Below are positions 16,156 to 24,834 of a stretch of DNA of 39,174 nt, piece by piece. The position numbers and the translations under genes were made by a program. The DNA is from a virus. Below the pieces are notes generated by a model that was not told where the DNA came from, searched no databases, and worked only from the letters and a program-made list of their open reading frames with translations. The stretch's first letter is position 1; the number at the start of each line of letters is the position of its first letter. The DNA is taken from the IMG/VR virus record IMGVR_UViG_3300020147_000007, positions 1 through 39,174 of that record. One strand, written 5' to 3'.

Positions 16156-16454
16156 CGGACCTGATTCCCCGGCCGGTCGGGGCGGTCGGGGCGGTCTCCA
16201 CCCATGCCTCCGCCGCCCGAAGCGGGCGGTCGTCCGGCCGCCACCGCTGCCAGGCGCACGTCCCGGTGCGCTGCGGCAATGCGCGACACGCTCGACACCT
16301 GCCCGGCGCCCCCGGTCATGCGCACGCTGTCGGCGCCCTCCTCCTTGGCGGTGCCCCCCAGCACCACGGACAGACCAGGCTCCCCGGACCCGGTGAGGCC
16401 GCGCAGCTCGCCGTTCTCGCGGCGCAGGGCGTTCATCATGCTCAAGGGGGTCAC
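16152..16454 (-). CDS. Small Gly/Arg-rich tail-cluster protein, GTG start (100 aa)
   Basis: Start GTG 16454 overlaps the tail tube B stop as GTGA, and its stop overlaps the GNAT gene start as ATGA, so the frame is well placed despite having no ATG. It opens with [19 protein letters not shown], has a Gly/Ala-rich middle and a proline/arginine/aspartate-rich end (GGDRPDRPDRPGN). No family is recognised. A short structural or assembly protein is likely from its position. Confidence 0.65.
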   Translation of the reverse strand: MTPLSMMNALRRENGELRGLTGSGEPGLSVVLGGTAKEEGADSVRMTGGAGQVSSVSRIAAAHRDVRLAAVAAGRPPASGGGGMGGDRPDRPDRPGNQVR

Positions 16455-18919
16455 ATCCGCTCCTCCACCTTCATCTGCGGGAACAGCGCCACCAGCGTGC
16501 ACGGCAACGGCTGATCCCACAGCACGCGCACTCGGCCGTTCTTCGTGTAGCCCTCCGGGTAAGCCGTGGTGATGTCGCCGGTCAGGATGTTCGGCGGCTG
16601 GTCCATCGGCATGTAGTCGGCGCGGTAGTCGAACGGCACCTCCGCCCCCTCCGGGCCGCACTTGCCCCCCAAGGTCTCGAACACCCGGAACGTGCACTGG
16701 TGGATGCGCTTGATCTTGCCCTGGGCGGTGCCGTTGGCCGCGCCCCCCTCGATCCGCATCGTCACCAGTTCCGCATTCGCTGGCAGCCCCACCTGCACCT
16801 TCGGCGACGGAGCCTGCAACGTGATCATGCCTCCGGTCACCGTGCGATTCGGGTGCGCCGCGCCTTCCACCGTCAGGGTCACCACCTCCCCCTCCAGGTA
16901 GCCCAGGCCGGTGATCTCGTTGCGCGCCCAACTGACGTTCGGTGCCGCAATGCCCCGCAGACTGGCCGGGATGGCGGTCACGAAGGTGACGTTGGCCGTC
17001 GTGGGACTGGTCACGGTGTCCACACGCACACGGGCCTCCTCCCCCGACGGCGAGGCCACCAGCACCAGCCAGTCGCCTTCATCGGCGCCCGTCATGGCGA
17101 TGCCGGTCACGGTCACCGCACCGATCTCTCCGGGCGACCAGGTAACACCCCCGGTGATCGTGGCGGTCGCTCCCGGCACGAAGCCGTCGAACGTGGCGCC
17201 GCTGTCGGAGAACAGGGCGTCCTCCAGCTCCTGGTCGCTGGTCCAGTCTTTTTCCATGTACTCGATGTAGCGAGTCGGGTTGCCGTTGATCACCCGGTAG
17301 ACCTGCAGCCACACCTGGTCGTAGGTGCCGTCCGGCGACGGGATCACCACCAGCGACTCGACCATGCCCTGTTCGCCCGACCCGCCCCCGATTCGGTGCG
17401 GGTGCCAGCCCAGCACGTCCTGCTCCAACTGGTAGGTGAGCGCGATCAGGTCGCCGTTGTTGCAGCAGGCCCACATTTCCGAGTGCGGCTCAAGTGCGAA
17501 GTCGGCCTGGATGATCTGCCCGTTGGCGATGTGCCCCGACATCACCATCAGGTCGTTGGCCTCGAAGCTGTTGGTGTTGAACGAGAACCGAATGTCGCGC
17601 ATGCGCTTGCCGCTGCGCTGGGTGAACAGCACCGAGTCGCCAATCATCGGCGGCGGCACCTGGCGCGCGCCGTAGGCGCTCTCCTGCGATGCCTTGATGT
17701 TGCCCGGGCCGAACACCTCCGACTCCGTGACCTGGCCGACCGCGAACTCCGCGCCCCGGGTGCCCACCAGCAGCACGTCCTTAGGCGCCATCCACACGCC
17801 GGCATTCGTCTCCGACGAGCCGATGGTGATGTGGAAGGCCGAGTCCGGCAGCGTCTCGGCACCGTCCCGGGAGGCGAAGTTCTCGAAGTCCCCCGCCACC
17901 GATCCCCACAGCTCCTGCCCGCGCAGGAAGCACAGGCGCTCGCGGAAGATGGTCGTCAGCGACGGGTAGCCCACGCTGGAGCGCCAGGCCGCCTTGGCCC
18001 ACTTGGTGGACGCATTCGACGCGCCGACCGCCTGCGAGGGAATCTCGGAGATCACCGTGGCCCCGGCCGTGGTGCCCGCCGCCGAGGTGATCAGCGCGAT
18101 GCCGTACCCCGAGTGAACGTACTGCCACTGCACGCCCGCGTCGCCGTCGAACTTCGCCCCCTCCCGATGCGTCGGCTTCACCGAGCCGGTCGTGGCGGCA
18201 TTGAGCGCACGGTAGACGTTGGAGTCAGAGCGCCGCTCGGCGCCCAGGGCGATGGTCTTGCCCACCTCCCACACCAGGTAGCCGTCCACCTTCTTCTGCT
18301 CCAGCAGGAACAGCGTGCCCACCATGTCGGCGGTGAAGATCGCCGTGGAAGCGGTCAGGGTGATCGCGCCGGTCGCCGCCGAGGCGTACACCGTCGTCGT
18401 CTGGTCCGGGTCCACGTCCTCAAATGGGCCGTTGGTCAGGTTGGCGTCGGTGAACGTCCAGTTCGTGACCGCCAGGCGCGAGAGCTTCTTGGGCGGGTAG
18501 TTCGGGTGGGCGATGAAGATCACGTCGCCGGTCTGCACCATGTCCAGCCGGAACGTGCCGTCGGTGTTGGTCAGGTCGGCGATGCCGTAGGGCGAGGCGA
18601 TCTCATACGGCACCCCGCCGCTCAGCAGCACCCCGTTGTCGGTGTAGAACCGGACGTAATGATCGCCGAACTCCAGCACATAGCTGTCATCTTCTGAGAA
18701 AATGAACTTCGCCAGCCACGACCGCTGGGTCATGACCTTAGTCTGAGCGACGAACCGGGTCCCCGAACGACGCACGGCTGGTCCTTGCGGGATCGGCCGG
18801 AAATTGCGCATGCGGTGGCAGCCATTGCCGTACTTGGCGAGGGTAACGCGCCCCTCCAGGTACGGCGACAGCTCGCCCGCGTTGAACGAATCCTGTACCG
18901 GCGCGACGTTCGCGCTCAT
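16451..18919 (-). CDS. Tail tube protein B (gp12-like nozzle) (822 aa)
   Basis: The start is set at ATG 18919 ([24 protein letters not shown]), which overlaps the upstream homing-endonuclease stop as ATGA. The [44 protein letters not shown]-type N-terminus (residues 10-55), [12 protein letters not shown] and long beta-rich body match the large podoviral tail nozzle family (T7 gp12 is 794 residues). It forms the distal tail tube with tail tube protein A. Its original partner gene (19383) is separated from it by an inserted HNH gene. Confidence 0.8.
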   Translation of the reverse strand: MSANVAPVQDSFNAGELSPYLEGRVTLAKYGNGCHRMRNFRPIPQGPAVRRSGTRFVAQTKVMTQRSWLAKFIFSEDDSYVLEFGDHYVRFYTDNGVLLSGGVPYEIASPYGIADLTNTDGTFRLDMVQTGDVIFIAHPNYPPKKLSRLAVTNWTFTDANLTNGPFEDVDPDQTTTVYASAATGAITLTASTAIFTADMVGTLFLLEQKKVDGYLVWEVGKTIALGAERRSDSNVYRALNAATTGSVKPTHREGAKFDGDAGVQWQYVHSGYGIALITSAAGTTAGATVISEIPSQAVGASNASTKWAKAAWRSSVGYPSLTTIFRERLCFLRGQELWGSVAGDFENFASRDGAETLPDSAFHITIGSSETNAGVWMAPKDVLLVGTRGAEFAVGQVTESEVFGPGNIKASQESAYGARQVPPPMIGDSVLFTQRSGKRMRDIRFSFNTNSFEANDLMVMSGHIANGQIIQADFALEPHSEMWACCNNGDLIALTYQLEQDVLGWHPHRIGGGSGEQGMVESLVVIPSPDGTYDQVWLQVYRVINGNPTRYIEYMEKDWTSDQELEDALFSDSGATFDGFVPGATATITGGVTWSPGEIGAVTVTGIAMTGADEGDWLVLVASPSGEEARVRVDTVTSPTTANVTFVTAIPASLRGIAAPNVSWARNEITGLGYLEGEVVTLTVEGAAHPNRTVTGGMITLQAPSPKVQVGLPANAELVTMRIEGGAANGTAQGKIKRIHQCTFRVFETLGGKCGPEGAEVPFDYRADYMPMDQPPNILTGDITTAYPEGYTKNGRVRVLWDQPLPCTLVALFPQMKVEERM

Positions 18920-19377
18920 CCGACATGGCTCCAGCCGATACCGCGGCGGGCGCGATGGACGGTGCATGAACTCACGCCATACTTGGCCGCAAGCTTCGCG
19001 CACGACAGCGCAGACGCGCGGATGTCTCGCACAGCCTCGTCTGTCAGCTTCGCCAGTTTGTGGGCGCGCCCGCGCTGCGTGACTTGGCGACCCTTCCTGT
19101 CACGGTCATGGCTGTTGTCGGCCCACGTGCCCAGGAACAGGTGGTCCGGATTGACGCAAGCAGGGGTGTCGCATTTGTGGCAGACGGCAATTCCTTCTGG
19201 GATTTGGCCTCGGTACGTTTCCCACGACAATCGGTGCGCTAACTTATGGAAGACGCGCCCGTATCCATTATGGATATAGCCAGTCCACAGCCAGCAGCCG
19301 GACTCAGTCACCGGGATTGAGCGGCTCTCAATGAAGGCAACCGGATTATTCCCCATCTTTGGCCCGCGTTTCTTCAT
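18916..19377 (-). CDS. HNH homing endonuclease with C-terminal HTH (153 aa)
   Basis: The start is ATG 19377 with AGGGG upstream, six bases after the tail tube A stop. The HNH core is [16 protein letters not shown], then [27 protein letters not shown] (residues 46-92): His48, the CxxC/C cluster and His79/Asn88 fit the HNH family of freestanding phage endonucleases. The C-terminus ([34 protein letters not shown]) is a helix-turn-helix for site recognition. It sits between tail tube A and B genes, which are adjacent in relatives, so it is a mobile insertion that keeps the operon intact. Confidence 0.85.
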   Translation of the reverse strand: MKKRGPKMGNNPVAFIESRSIPVTESGCWLWTGYIHNGYGRVFHKLAHRLSWETYRGQIPEGIAVCHKCDTPACVNPDHLFLGTWADNSHDRDRKGRQVTQRGRAHKLAKLTDEAVRDIRASALSCAKLAAKYGVSSCTVHRARRGIGWSHVG

Positions 19378-19382
19378 TGTTA

Positions 19383-20006
19383 TCAACCCCTTAGCCGCGC
19401 AAAATACCATGAATCGTCACTGGAATAGTCCGGCGGAAGCTCGATGGCGTTGGACCGCACCGCGCGCCGCACGGCCATCTGGTACTCGTCCAGCGCGAGG
19501 CGGCGCTTCTCACTCGACTGGGTGATCTGCTCGGCGATCTCGGCGGCCAGGCGGCAGGCGAAGGCATTGCCGAAGGTCGGGTCCCACAGGGTCGTGTCCG
19601 GGGTCTTGGCGATGTAGCGGATCGGCATCGGGTTGCTCGGGGGCGAGCCGCCCGGGCGCCCGTACAGGAGCTTGCGCCCCTCGATCACGTACAGCTGCGT
19701 GGGGAAGGTGCGGTAGTCCGACAGGTCCGGGCCCACGTCGAAATTCAGGATCGACAGCAGGCGAAGGCAGTCGGTGGGCAGTTGGTACTGCACGGCATAG
19801 CCGAAGGCCGGCGTCGCCACGTCCGCCGCCAGTTGCGCGCGCTTGATCGAGAACGACCACTTGCGCGAACGCAGCTCGTCCTCCAGCACCACGTCGAACA
19901 TGCTGTTGAGCAATGCCCCCCGGGTGGTGCTGTCGTCCAGGTTGATGATGCGCTGCTCGCCGATCTTGCTCAGCGCGCGGTTGGCCCATTCGGTTCTCGA
20001 CGCCAT
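19383..20006 (-). CDS. Tail tube protein A (gp11-like) (207 aa)
   Basis: ATG 20006 follows AGGAG nine bases upstream. The protein starts [30 protein letters not shown]..., with [16 protein letters not shown] and later [12 protein letters not shown] and [20 protein letters not shown], the pattern of the podoviral head-to-tail adaptor (T7 gp11, about 196 residues). It builds the proximal tail tube between the portal and nozzle. The next gene downstream is an inserted HNH endonuclease rather than tail tube B. Confidence 0.85.
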   Translation of the reverse strand: MASRTEWANRALSKIGEQRIINLDDSTTRGALLNSMFDVVLEDELRSRKWSFSIKRAQLAADVATPAFGYAVQYQLPTDCLRLLSILNFDVGPDLSDYRTFPTQLYVIEGRKLLYGRPGGSPPSNPMPIRYIAKTPDTTLWDPTFGNAFACRLAAEIAEQITQSSEKRRLALDEYQMAVRRAVRSNAIELPPDYSSDDSWYFARLRG

Positions 20007-20020
20007 CGCCGAATCTCCTG

Positions 20021-20914
20021 CTATGCGCCGATGCGCGGGGGTGCATTCCGGTAGGGGTGGTCGGAGGGAAGCATGGACGGTAGCCCCACCTTCCAGGCCA
20101 GCCAACCCTCCAGCTTCTGGCACTCGGCATCGGTGTACACGCTGTCCTCGATGCAGCCCCAGTGCATGTTGGTCAACGACTGCGCCACCGTGCCGCTGTT
20201 GAAGAAGCCGATGTAGGCGCTGTTCGTGGCCGAGAAGTTGGCCGCCGCAAAGCCGGTGGCCTCGCTCACGTTCACCAGCGCGTTGCCGCTCTGGCACAGC
20301 CGGAAATTCTTGGTCGGCGTCCCAGCCCCCACCACGGCGCCGAAGTTGTCCAGCCGCAGGATGCCGATCCACGGCGCCACGCCGATGTTGCTGGTGCCGA
20401 TGTCGTCGCCGTTGGCCGTGTCGCCGTCCAGGCATCGCACGGTGGTGCGCGGGCAGTTCGCCACCGTCGGGCTGGCCGCGATGGCGCAGCGCGTGCTGCT
20501 GGCGCTGGTCGTGGTTGCGTTGACGATGGCGGAGTTGAACGCAACGGGGTTCGGGTCCGAGAACCGGCCGAAGAACACCATGGTGCAACCTGCCTTGGCG
20601 TTCAGCAGGCCGCCCAGCCCGGCCGTGAAGTTCATGGACTGCGCCGACTGCCCGGGAGCGATGAACGCCGGGGCGTTGTTGAATCCCAGATCGGCCTTGT
20701 GCGAGATCAGGTTCGGGGCGATGAACGCGCCGCCGTACACCGGCCGGATCGTCTGCAGCACGTCCCCGCCGTCCTTGGTGAACGTGTCCGGGCGGCCGGC
20801 GTCCACCGCCAGGCTGGGCGGGTTGGTCAGGTTGAGCGGGGTCCACAACGACGAACCGCCACTCTCCGCAGCGGTTCCGTGCCCCACACCGAACGCTACG
20901 GAACGGGCGGTCAT
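20021..20914 (-). CDS. LamG-like structural protein (297 aa)
   Basis: A beta-rich protein whose end, AECQKLEGWLAWKVGLPSMLPSDHPYRNAPP (residues 260-290), is the distinctive closing motif of LamG/concanavalin-like domains found on phage structural proteins ('...EGYLAHKWGL...LP..HPY...PP'). The front has LWTPLNLTNPPSLAVDAGRPD. Such domains bind sugars or decorate capsids and tails. It starts in an ATGA overlap with the preceding small structural gene. Confidence 0.7.
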   Translation of the reverse strand: MTARSVAFGVGHGTAAESGGSSLWTPLNLTNPPSLAVDAGRPDTFTKDGGDVLQTIRPVYGGAFIAPNLISHKADLGFNNAPAFIAPGQSAQSMNFTAGLGGLLNAKAGCTMVFFGRFSDPNPVAFNSAIVNATTTSASSTRCAIAASPTVANCPRTTVRCLDGDTANGDDIGTSNIGVAPWIGILRLDNFGAVVGAGTPTKNFRLCQSGNALVNVSEATGFAAANFSATNSAYIGFFNSGTVAQSLTNMHWGCIEDSVYTDAECQKLEGWLAWKVGLPSMLPSDHPYRNAPPRIGA

Positions 20915-21234
20915 AGCGTCGTCGTGGCAGCCATCGCGTAGAAGCCCGACGGCGTGCCGCCCGTCAGCACCGCCCGGATCTGGCCCGGCGGCAGGGTGAA
21001 ACCGATCATGCCGGCGGCGGTCAACGACACCGTGGTCTGGGTTCCCGTGGATGGGTCCAGGGCCTTCACGTCCAGCCAGGTGCCGGCCGGCCCCAAGTAC
21101 TGCAGGGTCGCCGTCGTGCCACCGAAGGTGCCGTCGAACGTGGCGATGCCCGAACCACCGGTCCAGACCATGGCGGCGCCGTTGCCGGCGGCACTGACGT
21201 TGGACAGCAGGGTCACCGAGTAGGAGTTGCTCAT
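20911..21234 (-). CDS. Small beta-rich structural protein (107 aa)
   Basis: ATG 21234 is preceded by AAGGAG with good spacing. The protein is Gly/Thr/Ala-rich and predicted all-beta (SYSVTLLSNVSAAGNGAAMVW; TATLQYLGPAGTWLDVKAL; GQIRAVLTGG), without cysteine or membrane segments, like small capsid- or tail-associated proteins. Function is not identified. It is translationally coupled to the LamG-like gene, suggesting the two products act together. Confidence 0.65.
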   Translation of the reverse strand: MSNSYSVTLLSNVSAAGNGAAMVWTGGSGIATFDGTFGGTTATLQYLGPAGTWLDVKALDPSTGTQTTVSLTAAGMIGFTLPPGQIRAVLTGGTPSGFYAMAATTTL

Positions 21235-21244
21235 GGGCGACTCC

Positions 21245-21442
21245 TTAGGCCGGCGGCCACGAATCAGTCAGGATGTACTGGATCATCGCGCCCAGCGCCT
21301 TCACGGTCGCTTCCTTCGAGTTCTGCGCGGCGTCGTAGGTGACGCGCAGGTCGAAGTGCGCGGCCGGGGTGGCAGCGGCGCCTTCGGTCACGTCCTGTGC
21401 CAGGTCGGCGCCCACGTTGGCGGAGTAATAGCGGTCGGCCAT
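21245..21442 (-). CDS. Small structural-region protein (65 aa)
   Basis: Begins at ATG 21442 with an AGGAGAG ribosome site. The sequence MADRYYSANVGADLAQDVTEGAAATPAAHFDLRVTYDA ends in a helical segment (SKEATVKALGAMIQYILTDSW). Similar small proteins with the ending 'ALEA..R.I.' occur next to phage capsid genes. Function unknown; probable virion or assembly component by position. Confidence 0.65.
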   Translation of the reverse strand: MADRYYSANVGADLAQDVTEGAAATPAAHFDLRVTYDAAQNSKEATVKALGAMIQYILTDSWPPA

Positions 21443-21492
21443 CTGAATCTCTCCTGTGAGAAGGGGCGGCTGTTACACCGCCCCTCCGTGGG

Positions 21493-21987
21493 TCACTCGA
21501 CGAAGGTCAACGAGACGCCGGCTGCACCGGTCGCCGTGGCGGCGGCGGTCAGGGTCAGCACCACGTCGTACTCGCGCATCGGGTCGGCCGTCAGGCCCAG
21601 CACTTCCCAGATGCGCTTGGCGCGGTTGGCCGGGCCGTAGGTCGCGGTGTTGGCGCCCAGGATGTTGATGCCCGCCGAGGCCGTGGCGATGGACTGCGCG
21701 GCCGCGAAGAAGTCCGCATCCACGACCGCACCGCCGTTCGCCACCGTCTGGTACAGGCCGATGTCGGCCGCGGCACCGGTGATCGCCTGGCAGAACACCG
21801 AGGCGCCGGTAACGATGGCGTCCGAGTTGATCCGGCACAGACGGTAGGTGGAGGCGATGCTGTCGCCGTTGGTGACGGTCATCTGGTCGGCCACGACCTT
21901 GGCCGAAGCCGAGGCCGAGGTGGCGTTCGCCAGCACACCCGAGTTGCGGGAGGTCAGAGCCGCCGAGGTCAGGTTCACAACTGCCAT
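21493..21987 (-). CDS. Structural-region protein, Ala/Thr-rich (164 aa)
   Basis: ATG 21987 has GAGGAG upstream. The protein is rich in Ala, Thr and Ser with strand-like segments (SIASTYRLCRINSDAIVTGASVFCQ; TADPMREYDVVLTLTAAATATG). The motif GDSIASTYRLCRI...A.DIGLYQT is seen in phage proteins located directly after the major capsid gene, probably head-associated. The neighbouring capsid gene is separated by an inserted LAGLIDADG endonuclease. Confidence 0.65.
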   Translation of the reverse strand: MAVVNLTSAALTSRNSGVLANATSASASAKVVADQMTVTNGDSIASTYRLCRINSDAIVTGASVFCQAITGAAADIGLYQTVANGGAVVDADFFAAAQSIATASAGINILGANTATYGPANRAKRIWEVLGLTADPMREYDVVLTLTAAATATGAAGVSLTFVE

Positions 21988-21999
21988 GATGGTTTCTCC

Positions 22000-22455
22000 T
22001 CAGAGAGATACTTTGGATTTGGAACGGTAAATCGCCATGCAGGCCCGGCAATTACGATGAGAACTGCCGGGCTTGTTGTACGTATTTTCTGGCGTGTACT
22101 CGTGCCCGCGACTGCAATGTGTTCGATTGCGGTAGTGAGAGCCGTAGGACTTGCCCTTCCAATACTCCAAGCATTCCCGGATTCGCTGCTGCCGACGAGG
22201 CGACATCAACGGATACACCGTCATCATGATTCCAGCTGCACGCGAACCAACGGCGTCCAGCCTCCAATACTTCCTGCCTCTCTTGTCGGCGCGGTAGTAC
22301 CTCACCCCGCCAATCAAGCTCTGCGTTTTCTCGATATGCCATTCGTCCTTCTGGGAAACGCTCACCGCAATGGTTGTCTTGCGCTTCCCGAAGTACCCCT
22401 CGCCATCGAGGAACCCAGCGAGCCAGTGAATATCTTTGGCTGTGACGCCGCCCAT
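22000..22455 (-). CDS. LAGLIDADG homing endonuclease with zinc-like tail (151 aa)
   Basis: ATG 22455 lies six bases after the capsid stop and has GAGG eight bases upstream, within the end of the capsid gene. Residues 11-23 are [13 protein letters not shown], a single LAGLIDADG motif whose acidic residue binds the catalytic metal. The C-terminal [14 protein letters not shown]...[11 protein letters not shown] resembles the zinc module normally attached to HNH proteins, so this looks like a composite. It probably acts as a dimer and is a mobile element placed after the conserved capsid gene. Confidence 0.8.
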   Translation of the reverse strand: MGGVTAKDIHWLAGFLDGEGYFGKRKTTIAVSVSQKDEWHIEKTQSLIGGVRYYRADKRGRKYWRLDAVGSRAAGIMMTVYPLMSPRRQQRIRECLEYWKGKSYGSHYRNRTHCSRGHEYTPENTYNKPGSSHRNCRACMAIYRSKSKVSL

Positions 22456-22460
22456 CTTTC

Positions 22461-23372
22461 TTACCTCGCCCACGCCTTCACGACCTTCTTTTCCTCAAGA
22501 CGCGAGGCACCGAAGGTGGCGGAGGCGTAGAGCTGCCAGGGGATCGCGCGGAGGTCCGTGCGCTCGTCAATACGGACGTTGATGTCCTTCCACAGGCCGA
22601 TGTAGCCGCCGGACTTGGCGAACATCAGCACCGGGGTGGACGTGCCGGCCGCGTCATCCGTGCCGTCGAACTCCGTCAGGCGTTCGCAGTGGATGAAGTT
22701 GAAGCCCAGGAAGCGGTCGATCATGCCGTCCCGCAGGACCGGCGTGCCGTCGCGCAGCTGGTTGAAGTCTTTGCTGGTGATCTGGATTTCGGCCAGCAGC
22801 TGGGCGTGCGCCTTGGCGTTGACGACGCAGTACAGCTCCTCGCCCATCACGTCCACGTCGTTCGCCATCAGGATCTGCAGGCCGGCACGCAGCTTCGCCA
22901 CGTTCATGCCCGAGGCCGCGCCGCCCACGTTCACCGAGACGGTCTGGCCGCTGCCGAACGGGGTGGACACGGTGCCGGACTTGCCGGTCATGTTGGCGTT
23001 GAGCAGGCCGTCGATGATCGTGCGGTCCTTGCGGCGGTTCAGGGCCGCCACGGCCGCGCGGGCCAGCTCCTGCTTGTCGTCGGTGATCTGACGGATCAGG
23101 TCGTTCTTGTCCTTGAGCTGGTTCAGGTCCCAGTTGCGGGGCAGAATCCAGCGGCGATCCAGCGGCGCGTCGGTGCGCGGCATCGGGGCGAAGCGCTCGG
23201 TGTTCTCGGTGGCTTCGACCAGACCCACCTGGTCCACCGGGGACGCCTGCTCACCGTAGTGATTGGCACCCACGCGGATGGCGCGCTGGAGCTTGCTTTC
23301 GAGCTGCTGCGACAGCAGTTCCACGTCGGTGGCGAACTGCTGTGCGTAGAAGGTAGGGCTGTTGATGGACAT
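22461..23372 (-). CDS. Major capsid protein (303 aa)
   Basis: The start ATG 23372 follows GAGGA seven bases upstream. The protein reads [28 protein letters not shown], then [25 protein letters not shown], and ends [15 protein letters not shown], the pattern of a phage capsid family found in podoviruses and allied siphoviruses. It lies directly downstream of the scaffold gene, in the usual place, and is the most abundantly needed product. A 157-base gap with hairpins precedes it, unusual in this packed genome. Confidence 0.85.
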   Translation of the reverse strand: MSINSPTFYAQQFATDVELLSQQLESKLQRAIRVGANHYGEQASPVDQVGLVEATENTERFAPMPRTDAPLDRRWILPRNWDLNQLKDKNDLIRQITDDKQELARAAVAALNRRKDRTIIDGLLNANMTGKSGTVSTPFGSGQTVSVNVGGAASGMNVAKLRAGLQILMANDVDVMGEELYCVVNAKAHAQLLAEIQITSKDFNQLRDGTPVLRDGMIDRFLGFNFIHCERLTEFDGTDDAAGTSTPVLMFAKSGGYIGLWKDINVRIDERTDLRAIPWQLYASATFGASRLEEKKVVKAWAR

Positions 23373-23529
23373 GGGGTGTTCCTCAAAGGAAGGGATGGAC
23401 ACTTCGTTTTGAGGTTCCCCGGCATGCCGGACCCCTATGCTCCCCTCCCCGGGGAGCGCAGGGCACACTTTCGTGCGGTCAGGCGGCCACGTGGGTTATC
23501 GCCTGGTTCACAACGCTATCACATCGCCA
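23373..23529 (-). promoter_or_regulatory. Capsid gene leader with two GC-rich hairpins
   Basis: This 157-base leader between scaffold and capsid genes contains two palindromes: CCGGCATGCCGG (about 23419-23430) and GCTCCCC-loop-GGGGAGC (23439-23457). Neither is followed by a U-run on the minus strand, so they are not simple terminators. They could stabilise the capsid mRNA or mark a processing site that raises capsid over scaffold output. No convincing -35/-10 pair was found here. Confidence 0.4.
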
Positions 23530-24369
23530 TCACGGAAGGGAAGCGTTGGCGACGATCTGCTTGAGTCGCGCGTACTCGTTGCGGGCCTGCAAGTCGCCAT
23601 CGGTGAAGCGCTGGAACCATGCCTTGTCCTGGCCCAACTGCTGCAGCCGCGCACGGGCGCCGTCCACCGTCATGCTGGCGGCCGGATCGACCTTGCCGTC
23701 CACGAACTTCGCCTCCCCCAGCTTGGCGCCGATCTCGGCGAACAGCTTGCCGAACGCCTTGGGCCCCAGCGCATCCTTGAGGATGTCCATGTGGTCCTGG
23801 GTCAGTCCCGCCTTGGGGCCGAACTCGTTCATCGCCCGCTCGGCCTGCTGGTTCAGGCGCTCGAACTCGCCGCCCCACTCGCTCTTGAGTTCAGCCATCT
23901 CACGCTCGTTGGCCGACTTCAGCTGCGCATCGGCCTCGGCGGCGGCCGCCCCCTGAATCGAGTAGAAGTCCTCAATCAGGCCCTTCGCCATTTCCGCCGG
24001 CACCTTGCGGCCCAGCATCTTCTCGGCCATCGGGCCCAGCAGCGAACCGTCCGCGCCCTCCGGGGCCTTGAGGCCGTAGTCCTCCGCCTTCTCCGGCGGG
24101 GCGAAGCCCAGGCGCTTATGGATGTCGCCCCACGCCGGGTCGTCGGCCGCCTCGGGGAGCTTCAAGATGCGCTCCGGCGGCGCGCCCATCATCTTCTCCA
24201 GGTTGCGGTACGAGGTCAGCGCCTTGTCCGGCGTGTCCCAGCCCTTCAGTTCCGCGAAGCCGCGCAGCGCTTCATCGCCCACGCCGCCGTACCACTTCGC
24301 ATCCGTCGTCGTCGTCGTTTGCGACGGGTTGCCGGTCGTATCGACCGACCCGGTGGTTTCATCAGCCAT
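23530..24369 (-). CDS. Scaffold / head assembly protein (279 aa)
   Basis: ATG 24369 has GGAGAAG upstream. The protein is acidic at the N-terminus (ADETTGSVDTTGNPSQTTTTT), then charged helices (EKAEDYGLKAPEGADGS; EREMAELKSEWGGEFERLNQQAERAM), and a C-terminal helical segment. This low-complexity start, helical middle and position between portal and capsid genes fit podoviral scaffolding proteins (T7 gp9 position). It would chaperone capsid assembly and leave the head before packaging. Confidence 0.8.
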   Translation of the reverse strand: MADETTGSVDTTGNPSQTTTTTDAKWYGGVGDEALRGFAELKGWDTPDKALTSYRNLEKMMGAPPERILKLPEAADDPAWGDIHKRLGFAPPEKAEDYGLKAPEGADGSLLGPMAEKMLGRKVPAEMAKGLIEDFYSIQGAAAAEADAQLKSANEREMAELKSEWGGEFERLNQQAERAMNEFGPKAGLTQDHMDILKDALGPKAFGKLFAEIGAKLGEAKFVDGKVDPAASMTVDGARARLQQLGQDKAWFQRFTDGDLQARNEYARLKQIVANASLP

Positions 24370-24544
24370 TTCGCTTCTTCTCCGGTTTGGCGGCACTTGC
24401 CGCAGGGGTGTCGTACAGCTTCACAGCATCGTGGGCGTGCCGGGCGGCCTCAGAGATCGCCACGCCGGCCTCGCAGGTCAGCAGCAGACGGCTCAACGCC
24501 ATCTCGTAGGTGCGCAGGTAAATCTGGTGCTGCTCGGGGGTCAC
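24362..24544 (-). CDS. Small head-region protein, GTG start (60 aa)
   Basis: Starts at GTG 24544 in a GTGA overlap with the Bbp19-like gene and ends overlapping the scaffold start by eight bases. The sequence MTPEQHQIYLRTYEMALSRLLLTCE is helical; the C-terminus is basic (ASAAKPEKKRNG). Function unknown; a small conserved gene between the Bbp19-like protein and the scaffold is common in such clusters. Confidence 0.65.
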   Translation of the reverse strand: MTPEQHQIYLRTYEMALSRLLLTCEAGVAISEAARHAHDAVKLYDTPAASAAKPEKKRNG

Positions 24545-24834
24545 ACGTCCTCCTCGTTGGCCTTCAGGATGTCGGCCTCGCTGACGTTCAGTTGCGCCTG
24601 GATCCGCAAGTACACCTGGCGGCGCCCCTCCTGGATCGCCATCGCAATCGGGTCCACGGTCTTGTTCAGGCTCAGCGGCGCATTGCCCCGGTACGCCCCG
24701 CAGAACCGGGCCAGGTCCCGCATGACGTAGGCGCCGGACTTGGACAGCTCGTCGCCGTCGGGCAGCTGGAAGCACTCACGGTAGGACTGCTTTCGCAGCA
24801 GCAGGCGGCGGATGCGGTCGGTCAGCGCCTTCAC
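24541..24834 (-). CDS. Bbp19-like phage protein (97 aa)
   Basis: The pattern VMRDLARFCGAYRGNAPLSLNK, followed by DPIAMAIQEGRRQVYLRIQAQLN, matches the Bbp19 family named after a Bordetella podophage: an early RF.GAYR motif, then a conserved EGRR helix. It is normally encoded between the portal and the scaffold, exactly as here. Function is not known. It overlaps the portal gene stop by four bases. Confidence 0.75.
   Translation of the reverse strand: MKALTDRIRRLLLRKQSYRECFQLPDGDELSKSGAYVMRDLARFCGAYRGNAPLSLNKTVDPIAMAIQEGRRQVYLRIQAQLNVSEADILKANEEDV

Noticed and set aside
16700-18697. A 665-codon plus-strand frame antisense to tail tube B
   Set aside because: Antisense shadow with no domain pattern, no ribosome site, and it opposes the operon direction.
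23418-23457. Terminator between scaffold and capsid genes
   Set aside because: Two hairpins exist, but neither is followed by a U-run on the transcribed strand.
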